Of a stretch of 64,000 bases of DNA, positions 1-10,817 are shown piece by piece (position 1 is the first letter of the stretch; the number at the start of each line of letters is the position of its first letter). The notes under the pieces were generated by a model that was not told where the DNA came from, searched no databases, and saw only the letters and a list, made by a program, of their open reading frames with translations. A program made the position numbers and the translations under genes. This DNA comes from Lindgomyces ingoldianus (taxonomy: Eukaryota > Ascomycota > Dothideomycetes > Pleosporales > Lindgomycetaceae): the NCBI RefSeq assembly GCF_010093535.1, contig NW_022985165.1, positions 961,039 through 1,025,038 of the forward strand, in the 5' to 3' direction.

Positions 1-2
1 GA

Positions 3-1898
3 GACGTCCCTCTAGCTGGGATTAGACTGCCTGCACGCAGAAAGTCTGGCTACTTCACTCCGGCCAGTGACTACCAATCCCACGACTCGTTCAACCCTCC
101 ACCAGAATCATGTGTCACAACAAGCCACTCTGCTGTTCGCATGACGGACGATTGCAGGAAGCTTTCAGAAGAGCTACTCGAGGCGTTTCCTTCCCAAGAA
201 GACATCAACGTCTTCTGCAAGTCGGACTACATCGCTACGTTCTACTGCCATCAAATTTTCACGAAATCCGGCGATCGCCCTGAGCATGAAGCGTTCGACT
301 TTGTCAACGATTTCGCTAAGATCCCCGATCCTTCCACGACGCCGCCAGTTCTAGTGGCGAAACGAATGATCATCTTGGCTTTGTTCCTGCAGTATTTTCG
401 AACGCAGCATACCCACGGTCTTGAAGAATACCCCCCAACTGTCATGGACAGATTGGTGGATACTGCAGTGCGTTTAGTCACCACGAATGAAAAAATCGTT
501 TGCTGTATCGAAGGTCTTGAGTGTATCATACTCGAAGGCGTCTTTCAGTCCAATGGTGGCAACCTGCGGCGGGCATGGCTTGCTTTTAGGAAGGCTATGG
601 TGATTGCCCAGCTGATGAAGATGGACCATCCGAACCCGCCTCCGGTCAAGGCCCTCGAGGCAAATGCCAAAATGAACCCAAAGTTTATGTGGTTCCGTAT
701 CGTTTATATGGACAGCTATTTGAGTCTCATGCTTGGTCTCCCACATGGTGGACAAGAGACTAATATGGAGAATGACGTTCCCGGCGAGACGCCCAGTTGC
801 AGGCTCGAGCGGGCGCACACTCTTATTGCGAGAAGCATCATCGATCGTAATAGGCGCGACCCATTTTCCCAGGACTTCACTACAACACGAAAACTCGACC
901 GAGAGCTCTTGAACGTCGCGAAAGCCCTTCCGGATAAATTCTGGCTGCCACCAAACTTTACCACTCTTCAACCAAACACCCGAGAAGCATTCTGGGAAAC
1001 GATGCGGCTTTGCGACCAGCTTCATCACTATAATCTTGTTCATCTCCTGCACTTACCATACCTCCTCCGCTGCGAAAAAGAGTCCAGCTACCACACGTAT
1101 GCTAAAATTACCTGCGTCAATGCCAGCCGCGAGATACTTCATCGATGCATCGCGTTCCGTAACTTCAACCGCAACATAGTGGCCATTTATTGTCGCACCG
1201 CTGATTTCTTCGCCTTCATGGCCGGCATGACAATACTCCTCGCTCATATCGATAGTCATAGGCTCGAAGTGGAGGACTGGCGGGCACATCAACGACTCGG
1301 TGACCGCGCTATGGTAGAACAGCTTCTTGAAAACCTGGAGAAGTTAGGAAAGCACACAAATGATAACCTTACTCACAAAAGTGCCGAGCAGCTGCGGCGT
1401 TTGCTTGAGATCGAAAATGATACTGCCTGCGGAATGGGCCATTCCGCTCACAATACTGTGTGCTGTCTTGAAGAACACTGTGGCGAGCTTCAGCTCTCAA
1501 TACCCTACTTCGGCATCATCAAGATCGGCCGCGCCGGCATCACAAAGAACTGGCCGACCGAGCCAAATCCCCTTCAACCGTTGCTAACCGATATCCCCGA
1601 CTCCGTCCACGTAGCCAATCACCTATTTTCTACAGCTGGTTTCAGTGAGGCGCTCCACCAGAACTCTCAAGCAAGTTCTTTTCTGTCCGAGCCTGATGCG
1701 CAACCAGTGCGAGTGTCACAAGTAGCTCTAGCCAGTGTCAACGCGGAAGACGAACTTCACCAGCACCAATTGCAGTATCCAGGGCTGGCAGCGAGCGTGA
1801 ATGACTGGGCATTTCAGGGTGTCGACGCGGCCTTCTTCGATAGTTTAATGAGAGGGACCGTAGATTGGGATCAGACACTGCAGGGAAGTGTTCGTTGA
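3..1898 (+). CDS. Fungal-specific transcription factor, 5' truncated by window edge
   Basis: The frame is open from base 3 to the TGA at 1896-1898, so the first in-frame ATG at 141 is probably internal and the true start lies off the left edge. The visible 632 residues contain the middle homology region of fungal Zn2Cys6 regulators: the blocks GNLRRAWLAFRKAM and MWFRIVYMDSYLSLMLGLP are family hallmarks. The Zn2Cys6 DNA-binding domain would be in the missing N-terminus, and the Ser/Pro-rich stretch before residue 47 looks like the linker after it. No intron is needed in the visible part. It is probably a nuclear DNA-binding regulator with an unknown target. It lies 3 kb from the polyketide cluster, with decayed DNA between, so membership of the cluster is uncertain. 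Confidence 0.85.
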   Translation, partial: DVPLAGIRLPARRKSGYFTPASDYQSHDSFNPPPESCVTTSHSAVRMTDDCRKLSEELLEAFPSQEDINVFCKSDYIATFYCHQIFTKSGDRPEHEAFDFVNDFAKIPDPSTTPPVLVAKRMIILALFLQYFRTQHTHGLEEYPPTVMDRLVDTAVRLVTTNEKIVCCIEGLECIILEGVFQSNGGNLRRAWLAFRKAMVIAQLMKMDHPNPPPVKALEANAKMNPKFMWFRIVYMDSYLSLMLGLPHGGQETNMENDVPGETPSCRLERAHTLIARSIIDRNRRDPFSQDFTTTRKLDRELLNVAKALPDKFWLPPNFTTLQPNTREAFWETMRLCDQLHHYNLVHLLHLPYLLRCEKESSYHTYAKITCVNASREILHRCIAFRNFNRNIVAIYCRTADFFAFMAGMTILLAHIDSHRLEVEDWRAHQRLGDRAMVEQLLENLEKLGKHTNDNLTHKSAEQLRRLLEIENDTACGMGHSAHNTVCCLEEHCGELQLSIPYFGIIKIGRAGITKNWPTEPNPLQPLLTDIPDSVHVANHLFSTAGFSEALHQNSQASSFLSEPDAQPVRVSQVALASVNAEDELHQHQLQYPGLAASVNDWAFQGVDAAFFDSLMRGTVDWDQTLQGSVR

Positions 1899-3122
1899 AG
1901 ATATACTGTTGCTTGGATAGAATGGGGCGCCGCGTGTAAGATGAAAGACGAGTTACAAGTGTAGCTTGGTGTCGTGCCCTTACCAAGTTCCGTTGTTGGT
2001 GGTGATCCCCGCCATCACATCACATTACATAAACCGAAGCCTCCTCCCCGAATCTTCTCCCCCTCTGCCTTCCACCGGCGGCCCCCAAATACGGAGTTCC
2101 TCGACCTTGTTGTAGAGGTCTTCGCGTGCATTGTGGCTTATGACGTTAACCCCCTCACCTCACGCTTTCACCCGATCAGTTCCAAGGGCTCCAATGGTGG
2201 CCATGGCAATTAGCCTGAAAAATAAGTGTCAATAACACGTTTACAAACAGCTTCTTAGCCTCTTGCCTTTCAGAAATGCTCGCGGTAGATATCCTTGGGA
2301 AATGGTTCAAATAACAATCAGAAGAGATGTATGTAGTGCTTGGGCATATGTATATTTACTGCACATGCCCCTTCTGTACCATGCATTGCAGCCATCAGAG
2401 CGGACGTACTCTGATATGATTACTTCGAAAATGTCTGGTGGTAGATCGAGTAGCATCATTTTTGTAGGATAAGAGGATCGAGGCATTCCGTATGAGTCGA
2501 GTTGAAGGAGCGGAGCCTCTGGGCAGAGAAGGAGCGTCCAGTTTTATTCCGTGAAAGGATGTACCAGTCCGGTTTTGAGTAAATCTAAACGATATCTTTA
2601 ACTTCACCGAGAACTGTCCTGTCTCATGAGGGCTGCTTCTCAGCATGGATCTGGCCACCATCCTATAGACTCAAATGATTCATAGCAAGAGATAAGGCGT
2701 CTGTAGTGATGATGGTGGGGACGCATGCGGATCACTTTTCTAGACTCTAAAATATCTTTCTATTAGAATTAGTGTTTGTAGGCACGGAGCTCTCTAAGCT
2801 CTAGTCACCTACACTCCTTTCACCCACTGCTGCCTAGAGCTATTGCTGGCCTTAAGTCACATGACGGGTTCACCTAGTACTATATAAACCCGTAGTTCCC
2901 CTCCTTCAGCAATCAATCCAGTTACTCATGCCTCTGGTGCTCCTCCTAGCTTCACAATTAGACTTGCGGTTATGGAGTATCTATCCGCGTCCATAGAGCA
3001 CTCATGTTGAGTTGTCTGGGGCAGCCAGAGATATACATCAGACACTATCCCACTGTCTCTAGGGGCTGTAATAACGTTATGGAAGGAGCTGCTGAAGTTG
3101 TCTAGATACCACTCACAACAAC
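1899..3122. other. Intergenic, no supported gene
   Basis: Only short open frames without family motifs were found. A TATATAAA box near 2880 precedes a short frame that stops after about 22 codons. I see no RNA gene here. Confidence 0.5.
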
Positions 3123-3287
3123 ATGGTGCATCACGTTGTTACTAGAGCTAAACTTCTTAGGATCGCAGATGAGACCGCTTGTGAGCAAGGCCACACTGAT
3201 CTCGTCCGGCACTTTGACGAAAAAAATACCTTCTCTACGATGACCAAAAGAGTGGGTTCGGATCGCGCTCAACCTTGCAGCTAAGAA

Positions 3288-3322
<35 letters not shown>

Positions 3323-3563
3323 AAGCTAGCTATGAACTTTGGAACCGATGTCAATTAATGTGCAGAGCTATTATCGCTGGGCCTTGAGGCGTAGTCGCAG
3401 CGCGCCGATGGTGGACTTGCTTCTCGACGGGGTTGATGCCAGGGATAAAGTGCTAGATATCATAAATGCGATGGAAGAAGAGATAGAGAGGAATGAATTT
3501 GCAGAGGGTATGCTTGAAGACGAAACTTTGATTTGCGAGGCGATAGCGGCTAATCAAGGATAG
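3123..3563 (+). pseudogene. Possible decayed ankyrin-type fragment
   Basis: Two short plus-strand frames resemble pieces of an ankyrin protein. The first (3123-3283) contains ACEQGHTDLVRHF. The second starts after an acceptor-like TTAATGTGCAG at 3363 and contains ALRRSRSAPMVDLLLDGVD, then an acidic tail. They are separated by a CT microsatellite and a stop codon, and no intact gene can be assembled. The resemblance is to the repeat pattern only, so this could also be chance. Confidence 0.25.
3291..3319. repeat. (CT)n microsatellite
   Basis: An uninterrupted CT dinucleotide run of about 14 units lies between the two ankyrin-like scraps. Confidence 0.95.
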
Positions 3564-4013
3564 TATGTAAAACTCCCAGTCACTTGAGTTCTGTTTGATA
3601 TTCTTAGAGGGTTCACGGACATATCCGAAGGCGTCAACTCGTGAGTCGGGAGGGATTAGTAGTATGCAATCGTATAAAGGAAATACATGCTTCCTTCTAT
3701 CATATCAAGAAACGCGAATCAAGCCTTGGAGTGTATGTCATCTTTTTTTTTTTTTTGAATGCGCAGGTTCCATATTTTGTTGACCATCATTTCAAACTAA
3801 AAATTTTAATCCGTTGAGACTCTAGCTAATCCGCATCTGACTCCTTAACGGAGAGTAGGGATAAGAACGTTACTTGGTTCACATAAAATCTCTATCTAAC
3901 GTTCTTTGAGAGACAATTCGCGATTTGGAGACTATGTCTAATTTGGTTTCCGTTCATTAAAGTGATCATTGTCCCTGTTCCGCGATGCAAGCCGAAAACG
4001 GACACTCTAAGAG

Positions 4014-4290
4014 TTTATTTGACCGCGGGTGAGATAAGTTTAGAGTTGTTCTCACCATTTCTAAGGTATCCATTGACCTTCTGCAACAGATGCTGAAGCA
4101 CATCTATCTGGCCAGTGGAAGCCGCCTGTTTCAGTGGATTACATATTTCAGGTGGTCTCTGATAAGGCAAAAGGTTACTGAGAAACCAGGCTGGGAGGTC
4201 ATTCAGGTTGCTATCCTCAAGAATGACCCGAGAGATTTCGCCCCGATCGTTTCCGGGTTCTGGGCAGGGTCTGACCCATCGTCTTAATGA
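4014..4290 (-). pseudogene. Possible ankyrin-type fragment, minus strand
   Basis: On the minus strand a frame open for about 90 codons contains PLKQAASTGQIDVLQHLLQ, an ankyrin-helix-like pattern, preceded by ILEDSNLNDLPAWFLSNLL. A GGTGAG donor-like site follows, then a stop. No start codon or partner exon was found. It lies next to the LINE-like relic and may be part of the same decayed block. Confidence 0.25.
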
Positions 4291-4330
4291 CTTCTGCTAG
4301 CCGGAGCTCGAGGGAAGTCTCATTCCGTAT

Positions 4331-4698
4331 TCACCTCCCTTTCCTTCTTTCTGGGGATTTTTGTATCGGATATCCTTTGGGGAGGGTTTGCAGATGGGCG
4401 ATGATGTTCTGTGCTCGATACTTGAGCCGGGGCTGTATGTACGGAACGTTTGCCTTAACTTCTAGGATTTGCGTAGTGACTGTTCTGAATGCTGATAGGA
4501 TCTTGAGTACTGCAGTTCTCTGCATTGAGTTAAGCACTTTGGGATGTCCTTTGTCTTCTTCAGGATTGTGCTAGATGGTTGATGCGCAGTCCAACCTCGG
4601 AGTGATGTCTCGTACAGTTGTCTCATTTGGGTTGAGCGAAGGTGTCTGAGGCGACTCATTGGTGGTGGTCTTGACAACTTCGCACGTTCTGTTTCCAT
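4331..4698 (-). mobile_element. Decayed LINE-type (Tad-like) retrotransposon fragment
   Basis: Minus-strand frames contain the signature found after the reverse-transcriptase core of fungal non-LTR elements. MQRTAVLKILSAFRTV is followed by LEVKANVPYI and a Q-rich helix. The upstream part (HQPSSTILKKTKDIPK) is in another frame, so at least one frameshift is present. There are no ends, poly-A tail or target duplication in view. It is a short, non-functional relic; identification rests on motif resemblance. Confidence 0.45.
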
Positions 4699-4857
4699 CT
4701 CACCCCTTGATTAAATACAGCCCCCAGTAGTTTTGCTTTAGGGATATTTTAATGCTCATCCCATTCATGCCGATTTCGCCCTTGTTCAGCTCCTTATTCC
4801 TCGTCAGATTTATCAATTTTGTCTTCTCGGCTGCAAAACATGAGCCACGGCTGCCGC

Positions 4858-6394
4858 TTACAAGTCCGGAAAGAATTGCCAGGCCTGATCAAGCCCACAA
4901 TAAAACACCCACCTCTTCCTATTATTCACCACCATCTCACCTCCAAGACCTACCTGGCTAGCAATGGCATCTGCTACCTTGTCTGGCAACATGCTGCTAT
5001 TGGAATTAGCTAATCGCTCCGTTGAATCCAATACCATGTGGGCAATCTTGACAAAGTCTGGTTTCCGGATTGGCAATTCAGGCATCATGGTAGTCTCGTC
5101 CAACTGTTCCAAGGCATACAAACTGCGAATCAACTTCGCCACATGGCCTTCATCGCGGTAGACCACAGCGCGTTGAAAAAGCTCAGGCCAACCATGATTT
5201 GGATACTTTGGCACATAGGCACTGATGCGCTCCGGATGAAGGCGTGGACTTCCACAGCCAGCGTATGTGAGTGCATCCATTCTGCCCTTAGCTTCAAGTA
5301 GCCGAGCTTTTTCATCGTCCGAGAGCCAGTCCAGGGCCAATATAGCCGCGTAGTGAACTGAGAGCGTAACACTATGCAGAAGGACATAGTCAATTGCCTC
5401 AAGTTTGTCCGGCTGCTGTGCCGCGCCTGTCATGTACGCACAGGTTTGCATCATGTCTCCTAGCTTTTGCTCTAGATCCTGCGCCTCAGATTTGACTTGG
5501 AATTGACTCAGGTAGGGCACGAGATGATCTTTAGGAACTCGCTTAAGGAGCCCGTCTCTTATTTTGTTGAAGGGATCGGAAGCTTTCACACCTGCTGCAA
5601 CGACTGGATCGCTACGCAAGCTTTCTAGCACTTGAAGTAGTGGCTTAGTGGGAGTTTTTACGTTTGACCTGACGAACTCTTCGGTGGGAAGCAACACACT
5701 CTTTGGCCAATCGTCGTGAACACACGCTGAGGCCAGTGCTTCTGCCACAACACTGGATTGCTGGAACTCTAGACCGCATCCAAGATGGATCATCGCAGCC
5801 CCCATATCTTTGATAAGAGCAATTAGCCGGGAATTTGATGCGCTTTTCAAGCTGACGAACCTGTGAACATGCGGCAAAAAATGTCGTTTGCCCTTTCATC
5901 CCCTTTGAGAACGTACTGCTTGACCACGGCTTTCATGCCCTTCTTGGTGATTTCATTTTCAAAATATTGTAGGTAATCCTTATAGAACTCGTTCTTGCCA
6001 AGGCACTCATCAAACACCACCGTATCCACCATGTCCACATGCGCTGCGCCGATGCCATCAGGTTGTCTCATAGAAACTTGGTACGGCGTATTGTAATCAA
6101 ACATTTCTTGAATTTGTTCGGGAGATGCCCCAAGGGCCCAAAGAGCAAGAAGGTGATGAGTGATTTGGTCCGAAGTCGACATCAGCAAAGGATCCATGTG
6201 ATAAACTAGTCCAACTTACTGTGAAAACCCAGGGCCGACCATCGCGTGTGATAGAGTGCGTGATTGGCAGTGAGAAGCTCGGATGCTTTCTTTGCGCTTT
6301 CTCCGGTCAGTCCGTTGGCATGCGTATAGCCGGGAGTGGCACTAGGAGAAAGCTCAACATTGGTCGCTGTAACGGAAGGATGGTCTGATGCCAT
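4858..6394 (-). CDS. Questin-oxidase-like protein (AflY/DUF4243 family), aberrant splice acceptor
   Basis: Model: complement of 4858-5807, 5861-6169 and 6220-6394, 477 residues. The family includes Baeyer-Villiger-type enzymes that open anthraquinone-type rings (questin oxidase GedK, AflY). Family motifs seen: ASELLTANHALYH, FHNQITHHLLALWALGASP, YVLKGDERANDIF, MIHLGCGLEFQQ, TGAAQQP and a C-terminal GLDQAW. Intron 2 (5808-5860) is canonical. Intron 1 (6170-6219, 50 bp) has a good GTAAGT donor and a CTGAT branch point, but ends in CGG rather than AG. Only this exact join restores the conserved FHNQI motif and keeps all three exons in frame. Without splicing the protein stops after about 62 residues. 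It lies tail-to-head with the downstream-coordinate methyltransferase on the same strand. Whether it is still functional is open. Confidence 0.85.
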
Positions 6395-6941
6395 ATTAAG
6401 CAGAAATTTTGCAATGATGAAAGGCTGCGGTGAGCATGAGCTACAAGAGAAGTGATATATTGTGGACTGAGTGTCCGAGGTGCTATATAATATGTGTAGT
6501 ATTGTGGGACGCCGTGCCCATGATTGATTGGGTAGCCCATCCTAGAGCCCAAATGCTAATGGCGAAACTTCGGTCCCGCGGGGACTGTATACAGCACTTT
6601 ATTCGAGAATAGAAAGTATCCTTGCTCTTATTTGTTCGAAAAGAACTGTCCAGTGGTCTAGGAAAAGGGCTTTTGTTCGGCATCCGAAAAAGCCAAGCGT
6701 ACCATTTTGCTCATTTCTCAGCCCCGGACTTCTTAGTGATCACGTGTCATGACATTCATTAAATCGGCTCAGCCTAACAACAAGGCAGTCTCTATTTTGA
6801 GGTTAACGAGGAGGGCGTAAAATAAGCTTTGTGTCACGCTTTGCGAAGCTTATGCTTAATCTATAAGCGAAATATATCAAGCAACTAGTACTAATTCTTA
6901 TACATCATGATTACTGACAGCTACCAGATTTATGCTTGGAC
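6395..6941. promoter_or_regulatory. Promoter region of the left questin-oxidase-like gene
   Basis: This 547-bp gap holds the 5' region of the minus-strand questin-oxidase-like gene and the 3' end of the methyltransferase. A TCGGCATCCGA sequence at 6677-6687 fits the loose AflR-type pattern TCG(N5)CGA. The segment 6433-6550 has a diverged copy at 30470-30588. Confidence 0.45.
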
Positions 6942-8413
6942 TCACAGCGCGCCGTTCTGACTGTTTGAGGTAGTTCCAGAATTTACCCTTACTTCCATAA
7001 CTGACATAGCACTTCCAAATGGTTGAGTGACACTCACCAACTCCACACCAGATTCTGTGGCCTCAAGCAGCTCTTTCCAATCGTCCAAGTGCCGCTCCTT
7101 ACTATTGAAGGCTTGGAGCATAGTTAGGTCTCTAGCTCTCGCGATACGCTCCACCGAAACCGGCACAGATCCTGGCTTCGGTAGCACTGTATCCATGATG
7201 AGCAACCGAGAGACTGCCGGATCCATTGCTGCCACAATATTCCTGATAATAGTGATTGCTTCATTGTCCGGCCAGTCGTGTAGAATCATTCTAAGGAGAT
7301 AAATGTTTGCGCCTCGCACAGGTTGCGGTTGGGTGAAGTCGTGGCTCTGAAACGTAACACGGGACTTAATTTCATCTGGTAGCGACTCTGATACAGCTTT
7401 CTGTCCGCTTTCTGCATTGGCAGGTAGGTCCTGCACTATGAATGAAAGATGGGGAAACGCTTGGGCGAGGGCTATGGCTGCACTGCCAGTAGATCCACCC
7501 ACCTGAACGGATGAAAGATTAGTGTCGAGTAGTTGAAATACAAGAATTGCGACACTTACGTCTACGACTAGTCCGCCGTCTTGCATGCTTTGCCACGCGA
7601 AGCCAGATACTAGGTGTTTGAGATCCACAGCATCGCTACTCCGAACATGTCGCATATACGCTGCAAACTCTCTCATGCGTGCCTTGTCCCTGCTAAGATG
7701 ATCGAAGAAAGGAAGGTCCGTTTCAAAAGCTGCATTGTATGCGGTTTCATAAGTGCGCATGGTATCGGCGCCCCAGCGCCGGTGCGCTTCAGCCAGGTGC
7801 ATAGCCATTGGCGCCGACTTCGTACACATGTAGGTAGCGTATGTATAGACATCAGGATCTCGTGCTAGCAGCGCAGATGTTGCGGAGTGACCGACTCTGT
7901 TGCCGTCAGGCTGCTCTCGGAATAAGGTATTGGTCATGGCCATGCGGACCATGCTCTTGATGCGTTGCTCAGGGACACGAGCTGCTGCAGCCAGGTCTAC
8001 ATAGCTAATCGTGCCGTTTAAGGGTACGAGATGAAAAATGTCGTACTGGCAGAGCCATGTGATGCAAGAGATATATTGGAACTATGAACTATAAGTATTT
8101 ACAAACGTATCCTGTTGGAGAAGTGCCTGGAGCTTACACCTAGAGCTAGGTTGGGCAAGAACTCGCTAGGTCCAATGGCCAACTGAGAAACCTCAAGAGC
8201 AGCTGCAATGAGGTCTTGCTGAGCTTTGATGACCCTTTGTGGAGAGTCTCTGGGGATGACAACACTAGGGCTATCACTGTTGAAGGAAGGCTGCGGAAGA
8301 TTATTTGCCTTAAGGTGCTGGCTCAAAACGCTGGCATTGTGTGTGATGGTCCAGCTTAGCTCTTCAAGATGAGATGAAATGTCTGAGACGCCATTCTCAT
8401 GGTTGAATGGCAT
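6942..8413 (-). CDS. SAM-dependent O-methyltransferase (AflO/OmtB-like)
   Basis: Model: complement of 6942-7502, 7560-8081 and 8138-8413, 452 residues. It probably transfers a methyl group from S-adenosylmethionine to a phenolic hydroxyl of the polyketide. The N-terminal part (about 1-160) is the dimerisation/winged-helix region with CQYDIFHLVP. The SAM loop VDVGGSTGS falls at about 265-273, and the catalytic-base motif HDWPD has its His at about 341. Intron 1 (8082-8137) has GTAAGC and TAG ends. Intron 2 (7503-7559) is 57 bp with no stop, so an unspliced reading stays open but breaks the SAM loop between Asp266 and Val267. I start at ATG 8413; an in-frame upstream ATG at 8476 would add 21 residues. 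It shares a divergent promoter with the P450. Confidence 0.93.
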
Positions 8414-8947
8414 GTTGAAGGTTAATCGTAGAAAGTCCAAAATTGACGTAGGCTTGACTAGGCAGATTATCCCCAAAGCTCACAATAAACATTCGTTGGT
8501 ATGCAACGGGTTCAGCGTGTCCAGATGTTCGTTTAATTCCCCCAATCGGCTAAGATGTGGTGGTGATCCCGAGCCGAACCCGAAGGGCTCGGGTGTAAGA
8601 CGGGTCCTTGTGGAGGAAAGATTCTGGTTGGCTGTCCGAGCTCAGATAAGCATAAACCGAATAATTAATAGGCTCGGGCATCAAAGCTTACTCCTGTTTG
8701 GTGGAGGCCCACACGCCGCGATCTGGCCGACTGTGGACAATTATTGAGTTGCCGGCGCGACACTGCAAATGGTGGTGCAGGAATCGTATTAACCAATTTC
8801 GCTTTTAAACTGGATTTCAAGAGTGTGGCGGATCCGGTTGGCTCTGACTTGCAGTCAAGTATCAATGTGCATACATATCAAACGATAAACCAAAAGCGAA
8901 CATTGGGTTTTGCACAGCATCGACGATCGATCAACCTTCTATCCGCC
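8414..8947. promoter_or_regulatory. Divergent promoter, methyltransferase / P450
   Basis: This 534-bp region lies between two head-to-head cluster genes. It contains CCCGAGCC at 8568-8575 and GGCTCGGG at 8586-8593, which form a perfect 8-bp inverted repeat with a 10-bp spacer. A third GGCTCGGG lies at 8671-8678. Inverted CGG-containing triplets are the usual targets of Zn2Cys6 regulators, so this is a candidate operator for the cluster's AflR-type protein; that link is inference. Confidence 0.55.
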
Positions 8948-10591
8948 ATGGGAGAATTTCTAGTGCTATACCAGACCTATCGAGCGGTTACTTTTGCAGC
9001 ATTTGCATTTACCGTAGCAATCGCAGCATCATGGCTGCGACATGACCGCAGGCTCAATAAGATTCCAGGACCTAGAGGATGGCCGCTAGTGGGTGTTGGC
9101 TATAAACTTCCGCCAAAGGCGCCTGATCTATTCCGCACCTGGGCAAAGCAATATGGCGACATCTTCAAGATCCGCGTAGGATGGTATGACTGGGTGGTGA
9201 TTAATAGCCCTGAGGCAATACGAGAAATTCTCGAGAAACAAGCTATTGTTACGTCCTCCAAGGCTCCTTCCCCTATGGGCCACGATATAGTAACGGGCGG
9301 AAATCGCATGCCTACAATGCCCTACGGGCCGCGTTGGCGAGCTCTCCGATCCGTGGTGCGCCAGATGACTACAGTACCGATGACCAAAACCTTCGTCCCG
9401 TGCCAGGAGTTCGAGGCGAAACAGTTGCTGTTCGATCTACTCACTGATAACGCGAATCAGCAAAACTTTTACCAACACATGCGCCGGTACGCAATCAGTA
9501 TCATCATGACCAACACTTTCGGCACGCGGGTTCAGAATTGGAATCATCCGGATGCACAGAATGCAGTAAAGAGCCAGGGCATACTCAGAAGAACATCGCG
9601 GCCAGGAGCATTCCTTGTGGATGAGCTCCCACCACTTGCCCTCTTACCTAAGTGGCTACAGCCTGGCCTAAAAGCTGCTCGGGAAGCCGCTCAACAAGTT
9701 CTGGATATCAAAATGGACTTGTGGAGGAGGTTGGAAGAGCAGGTCATGTCAAGTAAGGCACCACACTGCTACGCTCGCGAGATCTATGAGAAAAAGGAGC
9801 ATTGGTATGCCCAAGGACTATCGGAAGAGCACCTGATCTGGGTCTCAACAGGCCTTGTGGAGGCCGGCTTCGAGACTACGTCGGCGACACTAAACAGTCT
9901 TATCCTCCAACTTGCTGCAAACCAGAGGGTACAAGACGAAGCACAGAAAGAGCTCATGAGTGTAGTTGGACCCGATCGACTCCCGACGTTCGCAGATATG
10001 GGAAATCTGCCCTATATCCGTGCTTGTGTAAAGGAAATGCTTCGAATGAACCCCATCCTCGCTCCCGGAATCCGGCACTACGCAAACGAAGACGTCCGTT
10101 ACAAGGACTACATTATTCCGAAGGGCACCGTTCTAGTCGCCAATACGGCTTTCTTGCATTTTGATCCTCGTCGATTCGAGAAGCCATTCGAGTTCATGCC
10201 AGAGCGGTACCTTGACCATCCCCTATACAGCTCGGAGTACGCAGCCATGAGCGATCCATACAAACGTGATCACTTCACCTTCAGTACCGGAAGGAGAACA
10301 TGTCCAGGGGCTCGACTTGCCGAAAATTCTTTAGACATCGCACTCGCCGGCATTCTGTGGGGCTTCGAAATCCGACCACCGTTGGTGAATGGTAGAGAGA
10401 CTGAAATGGACTTGAGCGACAACGCCTACCCAGATGCGGGATTTAGCCTGCCCAAGCCATTCGCTGCTAGGTTCATCCCAAGAACTGAAGAGAGGCGCCG
10501 TGTGATTGAGAAGCAGTGGGAAATTGCAAAAAATGAAGGCTATGAGTTAAGGGGCATTTCGGTTGACCTTGATGGAATAGTTCAAGACTGA
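8948..10591 (+). CDS. Cytochrome P450 monooxygenase
   Basis: A single-exon gene of 547 residues. It has an N-terminal membrane anchor (about 10-33), the Pro-rich hinge KIPGPRGWPLVG, an I-helix EAGFETT (305-311), ExxR as KEMLR (Glu363, Arg366), a PERY segment and the haem loop FSTGRRTCPGARLAE with Cys452 as the iron ligand. All key residues are intact. An ER-bound enzyme that probably hydroxylates, desaturates or couples the polyketide; the substrate is unknown. The frame is open to an ATG at 8744 or earlier, but the start at 8948 sits in a good context (CGCCATGGG) directly before the anchor. It is divergent from the methyltransferase and converges on the regulator, with 226 bp between stops. 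Confidence 0.95.
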   Translation: MGEFLVLYQTYRAVTFAAFAFTVAIAASWLRHDRRLNKIPGPRGWPLVGVGYKLPPKAPDLFRTWAKQYGDIFKIRVGWYDWVVINSPEAIREILEKQAIVTSSKAPSPMGHDIVTGGNRMPTMPYGPRWRALRSVVRQMTTVPMTKTFVPCQEFEAKQLLFDLLTDNANQQNFYQHMRRYAISIIMTNTFGTRVQNWNHPDAQNAVKSQGILRRTSRPGAFLVDELPPLALLPKWLQPGLKAAREAAQQVLDIKMDLWRRLEEQVMSSKAPHCYAREIYEKKEHWYAQGLSEEHLIWVSTGLVEAGFETTSATLNSLILQLAANQRVQDEAQKELMSVVGPDRLPTFADMGNLPYIRACVKEMLRMNPILAPGIRHYANEDVRYKDYIIPKGTVLVANTAFLHFDPRRFEKPFEFMPERYLDHPLYSSEYAAMSDPYKRDHFTFSTGRRTCPGARLAENSLDIALAGILWGFEIRPPLVNGRETEMDLSDNAYPDAGFSLPKPFAARFIPRTEERRRVIEKQWEIAKNEGYELRGISVDLDGIVQD

Positions 10592-10817
10592 GATGTAATG
10601 AAGATGTCCTGAATTAACTGTATCCTATTCACTGAATATGCTACCTTGAATAATTCTATGTATTTTCTAGTTCTAATTGTTTGGTTGTGACCAATCTGAC
10701 CAATCTAGAAGCACCAAAACTCCGGAAGTTGGCGTCATTCGTTCCAATCGATAACGTATGAGGCAGAGAGGAATTCCATAAGACATTAGGCTCCATGTCG
10801 AGCGCTGATTAGGTCCC

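Noticed and set aside
474..1052. 192-codon frame on the minus strand inside the first transcription-factor gene
   Set aside because: No motifs; it is a shadow of the well-supported plus-strand coding sequence.
3743..3757. Poly-T run considered as a retrotransposon tail
   Set aside because: No element body or target duplication adjoins it.
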